64,000 bases of DNA, taken from the NCBI RefSeq assembly GCF_000442315.1, contig NZ_KE557320.1, forward strand, positions 769,606 through 833,605, read 5' to 3'. This document shows, piece after piece, positions 47,585 to 56,926 of this stretch. The DNA comes from Rubellimicrobium thermophilum DSM 16684. Lineage in GTDB: Bacteria > Pseudomonadota > Alphaproteobacteria > Rhodobacterales > Rhodobacteraceae. The notes beneath the pieces were generated by a model. The model was not told the DNA's origin. It saw only the letters and a program-made list of their open reading frames with translations, and searched no databases. Within the stretch, counting starts at the first letter, position 1. Every line of letters begins with the position of its first letter. Position numbers and translations under genes: made by a program.

Positions 47585-49620
47585 CTAGGGGGACACTGCA
47601 CCGCGTGTCCAGGGGCGATCCCCAGAAGCCTCACGAGCGCCGATGATGCGCAGTCCGCCTTCGTCCTCCGGCCAGACCGCTGCCGCGCCGATCCGCTGCA
47701 GCCGGCGTCCGTCCAGCACGTCGCAGGGCCTTGGCCCCGCCTCTGCCACATCCGTGATGAGCAGGATCGCCCCGTCGCAACCTTGGATCCCGGCAAGGGC
47801 CCGCTCGCCCCGGACCAGCAGGACCGTGCCGGAGCCGATCAGGGCACGGCTCACCCGTCCTTCCGTGACGATGCCGGGGCGCTCTGCCGCTTCGGCCTGT
47901 GTGGCCCCGTCGCCGTCATTCTCGAGCCATGCGGAAACCGCGTAGCCGTCGCCCGTGGCGCGCGACAGGGCTCTTCCCTCCGGGCCGAGCACGCCCATGA
48001 CCCCGCCGGTTTCCGTCACAAGGAGGGGCGGACGCTCTGCCGTGGTCCAGAGCCAGACGGCCATGGCGATGACAGGCAGGCCGGCCAGGCGGCCCCGCCC
48101 CTGCCACAGAAGAAGCAAACATCCCCCGAAGGTCAGCAGGGGCAGCACAAGCGGCGGCGGCGACGGAACAACCCCCGTCGCCCCGTCAATCCCTGCAACC
48201 TGTTCTGCCACGAGGATCACCCAGCGGCAGCCCAGATCCATCATCAGAAGCCCCGGCTGCACCAGTCCCAGCGGCGCCCCGGCCGCAAGCAGGACCGCCC
48301 CCGGCATCACCAGGAGGCCCAGCGCCGGAGAGGCCAGCAGATTGGCCAGCAGCCCGTAGACTGCATAGCGGTTGAAATGGGCCGCCGCATAGGCGGCGGT
48401 CGCCCCCCCGCCACGAGCGACGAGAGCATCAGCACCGCCACCGGTGCTCCCCATCCCAGATGCCGCGGCAGGCGTGTCGCCCAGCCCTGACCGAAGACCC
48501 AGGCCAGAGCCGCGACCGCGGCGAAGGACATCTGGAATCCCGGGTTCAGGAGCGTTTCGGGCCGCAGCGTCAGCACGACCAGTGCCGCGATGGCCACGGA
48601 TCGGAGCGTGACGGCCTGCCGGTCGCAGAGCACCGCGCCCAGCATGACCGCCACCATGACAAAGGCCCGTTCGGTGGCCACATCCCTCCCGGCCAGGAGC
48701 AGGTAGAAGGCGGCGACCGGCAGGGCTGCCAGCGCCGCAACCTTCTTGCCGTTCACGCGCAGCGCCAGCGGCGGAACCAGCGCGATCGCTGTCCGGATCA
48801 GCCCGAACACGAAGCCGACGAGCAATCCCATGTGCATGCCGGAGATCGACACGACATGATAGAGACCCGAATCGCGCATGGCCTCGTTCGTCCGGTTTCC
48901 GAGGCCCGATCGGTCGCCCGTGGTCACGGCGGCGGCGAGGGCACCCGCATCCCCGGAAATGCGCGCGCGGATCCAGCCGGACAGATGGCTTCGCAGCCGA
49001 TGGAGCCAGAGGCCCCCTTCCGGCGGGGCCCGGGTCAGGACGGGATCGCGGGTATAGCCGACCGCCCCGAGCCCCTCGAACCATGCCGTCCGGCGAAAGT
49101 CGAAGTCGCCGGGTTCCGCAGGGGCGCCGGGCGGAGAGAGATGCCCGGTCAGCATGATGATACGACCCGGTTCGATCGGCAACCAGGGCTGCGGGGCGTG
49201 CAGCGCAACGCGGATGCGCGCCGGCGTTTCCTCCGGTGGGAAGGATTCCAACCTCACCCGATCGAGCGTGAGGCGCAGGGCATCGCTCTGGGATCGGTCG
49301 ATGCCAATGATCCTCCCCTCGATGGGGCCGTAATAGCGATGCGTCAGGACCGGGGCGGCGACGGCCCAGCTCCGCAGCGCGGCCATGCCCGCGCCACCGA
49401 TGGCGATGGCCAGCGCGAGGAGGACGGGGCCCCAGGCCGGTCCGGCACGAGGTGCCAGGAGGACAGCCCCCGTTCCCACGGCCGCGGCCAGGATCCAATG
49501 GCCGGTCTGCGGCTCTGCCGGCAGGAAGAGATAGAGGGCGATTCCGCTGCCGAAGGCGACCGCCGCCCAAGGCAGGAGCGCGCCCCGCTGGGCCAGAAGT
49601 CCCTCCGAAAGGCTGGCCAC
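47585..49620 (-). pseudogene. comEC: ComEC/Rec2 DNA-uptake channel protein, split by a one-base deletion
   Basis: ComEC forms the inner-membrane channel for transforming DNA. The first frame (GTG 49620) has N-terminal membrane helices, the OB-like DUF4131 segment (IEGRIIGIDRS) and the competence domain (YHVVSISGMHMGLLVGFVFGL, GRDVATERAFVMVAVML, RPETLLNPGFQMSFAAVAALAW). In a run of seven G/C (about 48400-48407) one base is missing. The rest continues as ATAAYAAAHFNRYAVYGLLANLLASPA to the stop at 47585. The C-terminal part has no metallo-beta-lactamase motif. The span is 3x678+2 bases. A full CtrA-like site lies 134 bases upstream. Confidence 0.9.
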
Positions 49621-49753
49621 AAGCCGTTGTGGCCAGGCGATACCTCCCGCCCCGCATCGGACGTCGCGTCCACTTGCCCCCCCTTCTCCCCGGTTCTATG
49701 GCCAATCCGGAATCGGCAACGGTTCTCTCGGGCCGAGCCTGCCTCAAGATTGG

Positions 49754-49768
49754 TTAAGATGAGGTTAA
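49754..49768. promoter_or_regulatory. CtrA-like site TTAA-N7-TTAA between comEC and gltX
   Basis: TTAA (49754-49757), seven bases GATGAGG, then TTAA (49765-49768) followed by C fit the alphaproteobacterial CtrA consensus TTAA-N7-TTAAC. It lies 134 bases before comEC and 5 bases before gltX. TTAA is rare in this GC-rich window. CtrA control of comEC is reported in Rhodobacter capsulatus; here it is inferred. Confidence 0.6.
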
Positions 49769-49772
49769 CTCC

Positions 49773-51197
49773 ATGAACGAAGCCGCCCCGTCCGTGCCGG
49801 TGGTCACACGCTTCGCGCCCTCGCCGACCGGGGCGTTGCACATCGGCGGGGCACGAACCGCGCTGTTCAACTGGCTCTTTGCCAGGGGCCGGGGCGGGCG
49901 CTTCCTGCTGCGGATCGAGGATACCGACCGCGCCCGTTCGACAGCCGAGAACACGCAGAAGATCCTGGATGGCCTGCGCTGGCTCGGCATCGACTGGGAT
50001 GGCGAGCCGATCAGCCAGTTCGCTCGCCGCGACCGCCATGCCGCCATCGCGCGCGAGATGCTGGCCCGCGGCGCGGCCTACAAGTGCTTTGCCACCCCCG
50101 AGGAGATCGAGGCCTATCGCGAAGCAGCGCGGGCCGAGGGACGCTCCACCCTTTTTCGCTCTCCCTGGCGCGATGTCCCGGAATCCGAGCATCCCGATGC
50201 GCCCTATGTGATCCGCATCAAGGCTCCGCGCGAAGGACAGACGACGATCCACGATGCCGTGCAGGGCGAGGTGACGATTGCCAATGATCAGCTCGACGAC
50301 ATGGTGATGCTGCGGGCGGATGGCACGCCGCTCTACATGCTGGCGGTGGTCGTGGACGATCACGACATGGGTGTGACCCATGTCATCCGCGGCGACGATC
50401 ATCTGACCAACGCCTTCCGGCAGAAGCTGATCTATGATGCGATGGGCTGGCAGGTTCCCGTGATGGCCCATGTCCCGCTGATCTTCGGCCCGGACGGCAA
50501 GAAGCTGTCCAAGCGCCATGGCGCAACCGCCACGGCAGACTATCAGGCCATGGGCTTTCTGGCCGCGGGGATGCGCAACTACCTGCTCCGCCTCGGCTGG
50601 AGCCATGGCGACGCCGAATTCCTGACCGATGCGGAGGCGATGGCGCTGTTCGACCTGACGGGCATCGGCCGCTCTCCTGCCCGCTTCGACTTCAAGAAGC
50701 TCGAAAACCTCTCCGGTCAGCACATGGCCCAGACCGATGACGATGCGCTTCTGGCCGAAGTCGAGGCCTTTCTCGAGGCTACGGGTCAGCCCCCCTTCTC
50801 GGGGCCGGTCCGTCAGCGCCTGCGTGCCGCGCTGCCCTTTTGCAAGGTCCGGGCAAAGACGATTCCCCAGCTTCTCGAACAGGCCCGCTTTGCCCTGATC
50901 GACAGACCTGTCGAGGCCGATGCGGCGGCTGCAAAGGCGCTTGATCCTGTATCCCGTGGTATACTGAGCGAATTGACGCCGCAGTTGCAAAATGCTAGCT
51001 GGGAGCGGGGCTCACTCGAAGCAGCGGTGGCCGCCACGGCCGAGGCACACGGGACGACGCTGGGCAAGCTCGCCGCGCCACTCCGGGCTGCGCTTGCCGG
51101 GAGGACCGTGACGCCCAGCGTCTTCGACATGATGCTCGTCCTGGGGCGAGAGGAGACGCTCGCGCGCCTCGGGGACAGGCTCGAGCGGCAGGAATAG
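49773..51197 (+). CDS. gltX: Glutamyl-tRNA synthetase
   Basis: GltX charges tRNA-Glu, and in bacteria without GlnRS also tRNA-Gln. The 474-residue class I synthetase has the HIGH motif in [19 protein letters not shown] and the KMSKS-type motif [17 protein letters not shown] (glutamate site) and [18 protein letters not shown] support the assignment. It is full length. A stretch of about 19 codons (50943-50999) uses codons rare in the rest of the gene (GTA, ATA, TTG, CAA, AAT) and is only about half GC, which is odd. Citrate synthase follows 29 bases downstream. Confidence 0.97.
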   Translation: MNEAAPSVPVVTRFAPSPTGALHIGGARTALFNWLFARGRGGRFLLRIEDTDRARSTAENTQKILDGLRWLGIDWDGEPISQFARRDRHAAIAREMLARGAAYKCFATPEEIEAYREAARAEGRSTLFRSPWRDVPESEHPDAPYVIRIKAPREGQTTIHDAVQGEVTIANDQLDDMVMLRADGTPLYMLAVVVDDHDMGVTHVIRGDDHLTNAFRQKLIYDAMGWQVPVMAHVPLIFGPDGKKLSKRHGATATADYQAMGFLAAGMRNYLLRLGWSHGDAEFLTDAEAMALFDLTGIGRSPARFDFKKLENLSGQHMAQTDDDALLAEVEAFLEATGQPPFSGPVRQRLRAALPFCKVRAKTIPQLLEQARFALIDRPVEADAAAAKALDPVSRGILSELTPQLQNASWERGSLEAAVAATAEAHGTTLGKLAAPLRAALAGRTVTPSVFDMMLVLGREETLARLGDRLERQE

Positions 51198-51226
51198 GAA
51201 GCATGGGACAGCAAGGGGAGGCCTTC

Positions 51227-52519
51227 ATGGCCGAGACCAGGACCGCGACGCTCACCATCGATGGCAAGGACTACCACCTTCCGATCCTGACGCCGACCGC
51301 CGGACCGGAATGTCTGGACATCCGCAAGCTCTACACGGATGCGGGTGTCTTCACCTACGACCCCGGCTACACCTCCACCGCGGCCTGCGATTCCACCATC
51401 ACCTATATCGACGGGGATGCGGGCATCCTTCTGCATCGCGGCTATCCCATCGAGCAACTGGCCGCCAAATCCCACTTCCTCGAGGTCTGCTATCTCCTCC
51501 TCTATGGTGATCTGCCCAAGGCCGCCGAACTGGAGAAGTTCGAGAACACGGTGACGCGGCACACCATGATCCACGAACAGATCCACAACTTCTTCCGTGG
51601 ATTCCGCCGTGACGCGCACCCGATGGCGACGATGGTGGGCGTTGTCGGGGCGATGTCGGCCTTCTATCACGACAGCCTTGACATCAACGACCCCCGCCAT
51701 CGCGAGATCGCGGCCTTCCGCCTCATCGCCAAGATGCCGACGATCGCGGCAATGGCCTACAAATATTCAATCGGCCAGCCCTTCGTCTATCCGCGGAACG
51801 ACCTCGACTATGCGTCGAATTTCCTGCACATGTGCTTCGCGGTTCCGGCCGAACCCTATGAGGTCAACCCGACGCTCGCCCGGGCGCTGGACCGCATCTT
51901 CATGCTGCATGCGGATCACGAGCAGAACGCCTCCACCTCCACCGTCCGTCTGGCGTCGTCCTCGGGGGCCAATCCCTTTGCCTGCATCGCGGCGGGTATC
52001 GCCTGTCTGTGGGGCCCTGCCCATGGCGGCGCGAACCAGGCCGCCCTCGAGATGCTGCGCGAGATCGGCACCCCGGACCGCATCCCCGAGTTCATCGCCA
52101 AGGTGAAGGACAAGTCCTCCAATGTGCGGCTCATGGGCTTCGGGCACCGGGTCTACAAGAACTACGACCCCCGTGCGAAGGTCATGAAACAGTCGGCTGA
52201 CGAGGTGCTCGACCTGCTGGGCATCCACGACAACCCGACCCTCCAGGTCGCCAAGGAGCTGGAGCGCATCGCCCTCGAGGACGAGTATTTCATCAGCCGC
52301 AAGCTCTATCCGAATGTGGATTTCTACTCGGGCATCATCCTCGAGGCGATGGGCTTTCCCACATCCATGTTCACCCCGATCTTCGCGGTCGCCCGGACCG
52401 TGGGCTGGATCAGCCAGTGGAAGGAACAGCTCGCCGATCCCCAGCACAAGATCGGGCGCCCCCGTCAGCTCTATCTCGGGCCGACGCAGCGCGACTATGT
52501 CGAGGTCGAGGACCGCTGA
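51227..52519 (+). CDS. gltA: Citrate synthase
   Basis: GltA condenses acetyl-CoA and oxaloacetate at the entry of the TCA cycle. The 430-residue type II enzyme, from the ATG at 51227 preceded by GGGGAGG, has SCD-like [18 protein letters not shown] and catalytic histidines in [16 protein letters not shown] and [14 protein letters not shown]. The catalytic aspartate is near the C-terminus in [16 protein letters not shown]. The hexameric, NADH-sensitive Gram-negative type is expected. An ATG at 51203 would add eight residues with poorer context. It converges with ccmH. Confidence 0.97.
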   Translation: MAETRTATLTIDGKDYHLPILTPTAGPECLDIRKLYTDAGVFTYDPGYTSTAACDSTITYIDGDAGILLHRGYPIEQLAAKSHFLEVCYLLLYGDLPKAAELEKFENTVTRHTMIHEQIHNFFRGFRRDAHPMATMVGVVGAMSAFYHDSLDINDPRHREIAAFRLIAKMPTIAAMAYKYSIGQPFVYPRNDLDYASNFLHMCFAVPAEPYEVNPTLARALDRIFMLHADHEQNASTSTVRLASSSGANPFACIAAGIACLWGPAHGGANQAALEMLREIGTPDRIPEFIAKVKDKSSNVRLMGFGHRVYKNYDPRAKVMKQSADEVLDLLGIHDNPTLQVAKELERIALEDEYFISRKLYPNVDFYSGIILEAMGFPTSMFTPIFAVARTVGWISQWKEQLADPQHKIGRPRQLYLGPTQRDYVEVEDR

Positions 52520-52533
52520 AGCGCCGGACCGGG

Positions 52534-52556
52534 GGCGGGGCTCAGCGGTCCCCGCC
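52534..52556. terminator. G/C hairpin between convergent gltA and ccmH
   Basis: GGCGGGG (52534-52540) pairs with CCCCGCC (52550-52556) over a 9-base loop, 15 bases after the gltA stop. No clean T-run follows, so it may be a weak or bidirectional terminator. Confidence 0.4.
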
Positions 52557-52598
52557 TCTCTCTCCCCCGGGCCTCTGCCCCGTTCCATCGCGCGGCCA

Positions 52599-53051
52599 TC
52601 AGCCGCCCAGCAGATCCTTCAGACGGGCCTTCTCGGCCTCGGTCAGCGGTTCGGCCTCGCCTGCCCTGCTGCGTGCGCGGATCACCGACCAGCCGAGGCC
52701 CAGTCCGGCCAGCAGGAACAGAGGGCCGGCGAGCCAGAGGATCAGATTCGCCCCCTCGGCCGTCGGGCGCAGAAGCACATACTCGCCATAACGGGCGACG
52801 ACGGCTTCGGTCACCTCGCGGTCGCTGTCCCCGGCCAGAAGCCTCTCGCGCACCAGAAGACGGATGTCCCGGGCCACCGGAGCATGGCTTTCGTCGATCG
52901 ATTCGTTCCGACAGACCGGACAGCGCAGCCCTTCGGAAATGGCGCGGGCCCGGGCCTCGAGTGCAGGATCGGGCAAGATCTCGTCCGGCTCGACGGCCCC
53001 TGCCCCGGCCGGAAGCGTCAGGATGAGGGCGAGCAGAAGGGCACGCAGCAT
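52599..53051 (-). CDS. ccmH: Cytochrome c-type biogenesis protein CcmH
   Basis: CcmH helps reduce the apocytochrome CXXCH cysteines and works with CcmF in haem ligation on the periplasmic side. The 150-residue protein has a signal peptide (MLRALLLALILTLPAGAGA), the LRCPVCRNESIDES motif with C44 and C47, VRERLLAGDSDREVTEAVVARYGEYVLLRP, and one C-terminal membrane helix (ANLILWLAGPLFLLAGLGLGW). The start is the ATG at 53051, five bases after ccmF. Confidence 0.95.
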   Translation of the reverse strand: MLRALLLALILTLPAGAGAVEPDEILPDPALEARARAISEGLRCPVCRNESIDESHAPVARDIRLLVRERLLAGDSDREVTEAVVARYGEYVLLRPTAEGANLILWLAGPLFLLAGLGLGWSVIRARSRAGEAEPLTEAEKARLKDLLGG

Positions 53052-53056
53052 CGGCC

Positions 53057-55021
53057 TTACTCCGCAGGAAGGGCACGGCCCTGTGCCATCCTTGCGGCCC
53101 CGGCGGCGACGCGGTGGCGTCGGTCGCTGAGCGACAGCAGACCGCCCAGCGCCATCAGGATCGCCCCGCCCCAGATCCAGTTGGCAAAGGGCTTGACATA
53201 GGTGCGCACGGCATAGCCGCCGCCTTGCTGCGGGTCGCCCAGGACGACATAGACATCGCGCAGGATCCCGTTGTCGATCGCGGCCTCGGTTGTGGGCATG
53301 CCAGCAACGGGGTAGAAGCGTTTCTCCGGGTGAAGGCGGGCCACGGGGCGGCCGTCCCGTTCCACCGTGACATCGCCCATGAGGCTGCGGTAGTTCGGTC
53401 CCTCCACCTCCTCCACGGCGTTGAGAGTGATCGTATAGGCCCCGACCGCAAAGGCTTCGCCCAGCCGCGCCGTGCGGATGTCCTCCTGCTCCCACGCCAT
53501 CAGGAGAGAGATGCCAAGAATGGTGACCCCGAGGCCGGCATGCGCAACGGCCTTGCCCCAGTCGGCCCGCGGCAGATGCAAGAGGCGCGCCGCGCCCGAC
53601 CGACCTGTCCGGGACCACAGGTCGAGCGCGGCCCCCGCTACGATCCAGACCCCGAGGGCGGTGCCCAGGGCCGCCAGGATCGGCCGGCCTGTTCCCACCG
53701 TCCAGACCAGCGCCGCAAGAGCGAAGGCCAGAAGGGCCGCCGGCATCAGCGTCCTCATCGCGCGGCGCAGATTGCCCCGTTTCCAGGCCAGAAGGGCTCC
53801 GATGGGCAGGACCACGGCCACGCCGACCATGAAGGGGGTGAAGGCCGCTTCGAAGAACGGCGGGCCGACGGAGAGGACTCGGCCTGTCGTCATCTCGGCG
53901 ATCAGTGGCCAGAGGGTGCCGACCAGCACCACGAAGGCCGAGACCGCCAGCAGCACATTGTTCAGGACCAGGCCCGATTCACGGCTGACAAGGCCGAACA
54001 CGCCCCGTGCCTCGAGCGCGGGAGCGCGCAGGGCAAAGAGGATCAGCGCCCCGCCCGTGAACAGGGCAAAGATCGCAAGGATGAACACCCCGCGCGTCGG
54101 ATCGGTGGCGAAGGCATGCACCGAGGTGATGATCCCCGAACGGACGATGAAGGTGCCCAGCAGCGCAAAGGCGAAGGCCAGAATCGCGAGGAGGACTGTC
54201 CAGGTCTTCAGCGCCTCGCGCTTTTCCACGACGATGGCCGAATGAAGGAGGGCAGCGGCAATCAGCCAGGGAACGAAGCTGGCATTCTCCACCGGATCCC
54301 AGAACCAGAACCCCCCCCAGCCGAGCTCGTAATAGGCCCACCAGCTTCCCAGCGCGATGCCGATGGTCAGGAACATCCAGGCCGCCAGCGTCCAAGGCCG
54401 GACCCAGCGGCCCCAGGCGGCATCCACCCGCCCCTCGATCAGGGCGGCGACAGAGAAGGAATAGGCCATCGAGAGGCCCACATAGCCGAGATACAGGAAG
54501 GGCGGATGGAAGGCGAGACCGGGATCCTGCAGCAGCGGATTGAGATCGCGTCCGTCCAGCGGGGGAATGTCCAGGCGCAGGAAGGGGTTGGAGGTGAACA
54601 GGATGAAGGCTCCGAAGGCCGCGCCGATGGAACCCTGCACGGCCAGCACGCGCGCCCGGAGCGGCAGGGGCAGGTTCGTGCCCCACCAGGCAACCGCAGC
54701 CCCGAACAGCGCCAGGATCAGCAACCACAGGAGCATCGATCCTTCGTGATTGCCCCAGACGCCGGTCAGCTTGTAGAGCCATGGCTTGGCCGAATGGCTG
54801 TTCTGATAGACGAGCGCGACCGAGAAATCCGAGGCCAGGAAGGCCCCGGCCAACGCCGCAAAGCTGAAGGCCAGCAGGAGGAACTGGCTCAGGGCGGCAG
54901 GAATTGCCACCTCCATCCAGTTGCTCCAGCCCTTCTGTGCGCCGATCAGCGGGACGGCGGTCTGGATCAGGGCCGTGGCGAAGGCGAGAACCAGGGCAAG
55001 ATGGCCGAGCTCGACGAGCAT
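53057..55021 (-). CDS. ccmF: Haem lyase CcmF
   Basis: CcmF is the integral membrane haem lyase that attaches haem b to apocytochrome c. The 654-residue protein from the ATG at 55021 has about 14-15 hydrophobic segments, the WWD-type haem motif WGGFWFWDPVENASFVPW, GVWGNHEGSMLLW near residue 85, and histidines in HPPFLYLGYVG. A large periplasmic domain lies near the C-terminus (TITLNAVEEVEGPNYRSL). It follows the holin gene on the same strand with 82 bases between and is next to ccmH. Confidence 0.96.
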   Translation of the reverse strand: MLVELGHLALVLAFATALIQTAVPLIGAQKGWSNWMEVAIPAALSQFLLLAFSFAALAGAFLASDFSVALVYQNSHSAKPWLYKLTGVWGNHEGSMLLWLLILALFGAAVAWWGTNLPLPLRARVLAVQGSIGAAFGAFILFTSNPFLRLDIPPLDGRDLNPLLQDPGLAFHPPFLYLGYVGLSMAYSFSVAALIEGRVDAAWGRWVRPWTLAAWMFLTIGIALGSWWAYYELGWGGFWFWDPVENASFVPWLIAAALLHSAIVVEKREALKTWTVLLAILAFAFALLGTFIVRSGIITSVHAFATDPTRGVFILAIFALFTGGALILFALRAPALEARGVFGLVSRESGLVLNNVLLAVSAFVVLVGTLWPLIAEMTTGRVLSVGPPFFEAAFTPFMVGVAVVLPIGALLAWKRGNLRRAMRTLMPAALLAFALAALVWTVGTGRPILAALGTALGVWIVAGAALDLWSRTGRSGAARLLHLPRADWGKAVAHAGLGVTILGISLLMAWEQEDIRTARLGEAFAVGAYTITLNAVEEVEGPNYRSLMGDVTVERDGRPVARLHPEKRFYPVAGMPTTEAAIDNGILRDVYVVLGDPQQGGGYAVRTYVKPFANWIWGGAILMALGGLLSLSDRRHRVAAGAARMAQGRALPAE

Positions 55022-55103
55022 GGGTGGGCCTCCGGTTGGGCAGAACAGGTATAGGGCCGGGGGTCCGGCGCGCCAAGGATGCACGCCGGGGCAGATCGTC
55101 ACG

Positions 55104-55649
55104 CTAGGCGTCGCGGGACGGAGAGGCCGCAGCGCCCCGGCGCCAGTCCTCGAGCGCGGCATTGGGCGCCGGGTCGAGCGTGGAGAGCGCCACCGCCGCA
55201 TCGGGGCCGGGCGCGGCGGCACCGGGGCTGTCGGCCTCGGGCCGGGGCGGAATCGCCGTCGCGGCGGCGGCCGCCACCGCAGCGGCCATGAGATCGCGTT
55301 CATGCGCCTGGGCATGGGCCTGGAAACGTGCCCCGAAATGCAGCGACAGGACCGCGCCGATCAGCCACCACAGACCTTCGGGCATCTGGGCGAGCGTCTC
55401 CATCCGGGCGGCGAACCAGTCCGGGGCCACCGCGGCGGCCGCCAGAAGCGCCAGCATCCCGATAGCAGCCAAAGGACGGGGCAGACGGTTGAGCGCATCG
55501 ATGAGGCGGTCATAGGCCCGGCGCGGGCGCGGCGGCAGGGCCTCGACGGCGGGAGGCAGGCCGGTCGCCTCGGCATGGCGGCGAAGCTCCTCGGCCATGG
55601 CGAGGGCCTGTGAGGCCGGGAAACGGGAGAGGAAGGCGGTCAGTGCCAT
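55104..55649 (-). CDS. Holin family protein (GTA-type lysis cassette candidate)
   Basis: The 181-residue protein has two to three hydrophobic stretches (LAAIGMLALLAAAAVAPDWFAA about residues 60-82; GLWWLIGAVLSLHFGARFQAH about 92-112; AAAVAAAAATA about 122-132). It matches the 3TM holin family seen in Rhodobacteraceae. The tail is Ala/Pro-rich. Holins make membrane holes that release endolysin. Its start overlaps the muramidase gene by ten bases, so the two are coupled. Position between ccmE and ccmF is a conserved Rhodobacterales arrangement as I recall. No phage genes are nearby. Confidence 0.82.
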   Translation of the reverse strand: MALTAFLSRFPASQALAMAEELRRHAEATGLPPAVEALPPRPRRAYDRLIDALNRLPRPLAAIGMLALLAAAAVAPDWFAARMETLAQMPEGLWWLIGAVLSLHFGARFQAHAQAHERDLMAAAVAAAAATAIPPRPEADSPGAAAPGPDAAVALSTLDPAPNAALEDWRRGAAASPSRDA

Positions 55650-56251
55650 CGGGCAGTCCTTTCACGGTGCTGGGCGTCGGTGAGGCGATAGCGGGGCTGC
55701 ATGAATTCCTCGGCGCGGAGGATCCATCCGCCCTTTCCGCCGTCGCGACGGCGGGCGAAGCGGCGCAGCGAGGGGCGGGCATCGGCCAGGGCGTAGTAGT
55801 AGTTGCGCCGGGCGATGGCATAGGCATCGACGATGTGATCGGGGGCGGCGCGGGCGGCGGCATGAGCCTGGGCTGCGGTCTGCGGCCCCATCAGGCCGTC
55901 CACCGTGCAGGGAAAGCCCATCTCTGTCAGCAGCCGCTGGAGCAGCCGCACGGCCTGGTTCCCGGCATTCACCTGCATGTCGAAGACGACGGGCTGAAGC
56001 ACCGGCGGCAGGCGGTCGAGGCCGGGCCGGCGGAAGTAGTGTTCGATGAAGATCGCGGCGGCCTGATCGGGGGTGAGGCGGCGCAGATCCGCTTCGGTCA
56101 CGCGGCCATCGCGGTCAAGATCGAGCCCAAGCCGGCGCAGCGTGCCGATGGTCACCCCGTGATGGGTGGCCCCGCCGGGATCGGCCGGATCCTTGACCCA
56201 GCCGCCTTCCCGGGCGACGATCTGTCTGGCGATATCCTGGATGGTCTGCAT
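55640..56251 (-). CDS. Holin-associated N-acetylmuramidase (GH108 family)
   Basis: This 203-residue enzyme hydrolyses peptidoglycan. The GH108 catalytic motif EGGWVKDPADPGGATHHGVT begins near residue 15, with the catalytic glutamate in REGG. A C-terminal peptidoglycan-binding-type segment follows (GFPCTVDGLMGPQTAAQAHAA). There is no signal peptide, so export depends on the neighbouring holin. Such holin/muramidase pairs outside prophages serve as lysis genes for gene transfer agents in Rhodobacter capsulatus; that role here is inference. Two GTTAAC sites lie upstream. Confidence 0.88.
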   Translation of the reverse strand: MQTIQDIARQIVAREGGWVKDPADPGGATHHGVTIGTLRRLGLDLDRDGRVTEADLRRLTPDQAAAIFIEHYFRRPGLDRLPPVLQPVVFDMQVNAGNQAVRLLQRLLTEMGFPCTVDGLMGPQTAAQAHAAARAAPDHIVDAYAIARRNYYYALADARPSLRRFARRRDGGKGGWILRAEEFMQPRYRLTDAQHRERTARWH

Positions 56252-56298
56252 GAAGCCCCCCTATGCGGATGCGGATGGGGGCAGGATCCCAGGAAGAG

Positions 56299-56375
56299 GT
56301 TAACGGAGTCCTACAGCACCGCGCGTTGCGCGCCTGCCGGCAAGTACCTGATCGGCAAGGAAAACAATGGTTAAC
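56299..56375. promoter_or_regulatory. Pair of GTTAAC half-sites upstream of the muramidase-holin genes
   Basis: GTTAAC occurs at 56299-56304 and 56370-56375, 48 and 119 bases before the muramidase start. The hexamer is rare in this GC-rich window and matches the TTAAC half of the CtrA consensus. The spacing does not make a full TTAA-N7-TTAA site, so CtrA binding is only a suggestion. Confidence 0.45.
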
Positions 56376-56440
56376 GCCGGGACAGCATGATTCGCGTCGT
56401 CCCTCTGCGGGGGCATCGGGGTTCCCGTCAGCCGTCGGCG

Positions 56441-56917
56441 TCAGTTGGTCGCCGGGGCGGCATGGCCGGCATCGGGATCATCGGGATCCACATAGACCCC
56501 CTGTTCCTTCAGGGCATCGATCACCTCGGCCGGCATGTAGGTCTCGTCATGCTTGGCCAGGATCTCGGTCGCCACGAAGACGCCATCGACATAGCGCCCC
56601 TGCCCGACCATGCCCTGATCCTCGGCGAAGAGATCGGGCAGGATGCCGGTATAGGTCACGGGAATCGTCGCCCCGCCATCCGTGACGTTGAAGCGGATCG
56701 TCTCGCCCTCGCCGCGGACGATGGAGCCCGCCTCCACCAGACCGCCGATGCGGAACAGTTCGGTCGGCGGGGGCGGGTCGGCCAGCACCTGCGAGGGGGA
56801 CCGGAAGAAGGCGATCCCGTCGCGCATCGCATAGCCGATGAGCGCCGTCGAAAGGACGAGCGCCGCCGCCATGACGGCGATGATCTGGATGCGGCGCTTC
56901 TTCCGCAGGGGCATCAT
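56441..56917 (-). CDS. ccmE: Cytochrome c maturation haem chaperone CcmE
   Basis: CcmE carries haem covalently through the periplasm to CcmF. The 158-residue protein has an N-terminal signal anchor (IQIIAVMAAALVLSTALIGYAM), an OB-fold (FRIGGLVEAGSIVRGEG, FNVTDGGATIPVTYTGILPDLFAEDQGMVGQG) and the haem-binding histidine H123 in AKHDETYMP. Its gene lies nine bases after argC, and the muramidase and holin genes separate it from ccmF. Confidence 0.96.
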   Translation of the reverse strand: MMPLRKKRRIQIIAVMAAALVLSTALIGYAMRDGIAFFRSPSQVLADPPPPTELFRIGGLVEAGSIVRGEGETIRFNVTDGGATIPVTYTGILPDLFAEDQGMVGQGRYVDGVFVATEILAKHDETYMPAEVIDALKEQGVYVDPDDPDAGHAAPATN

Positions 56918-56926
56918 GGCGTCACC

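Noticed and set aside
55104..56251. Prophage remnant
   Set aside because: Only a holin and a muramidase are present. No integrase, terminase, capsid or tail gene, and the flanking ccm genes are in normal order.
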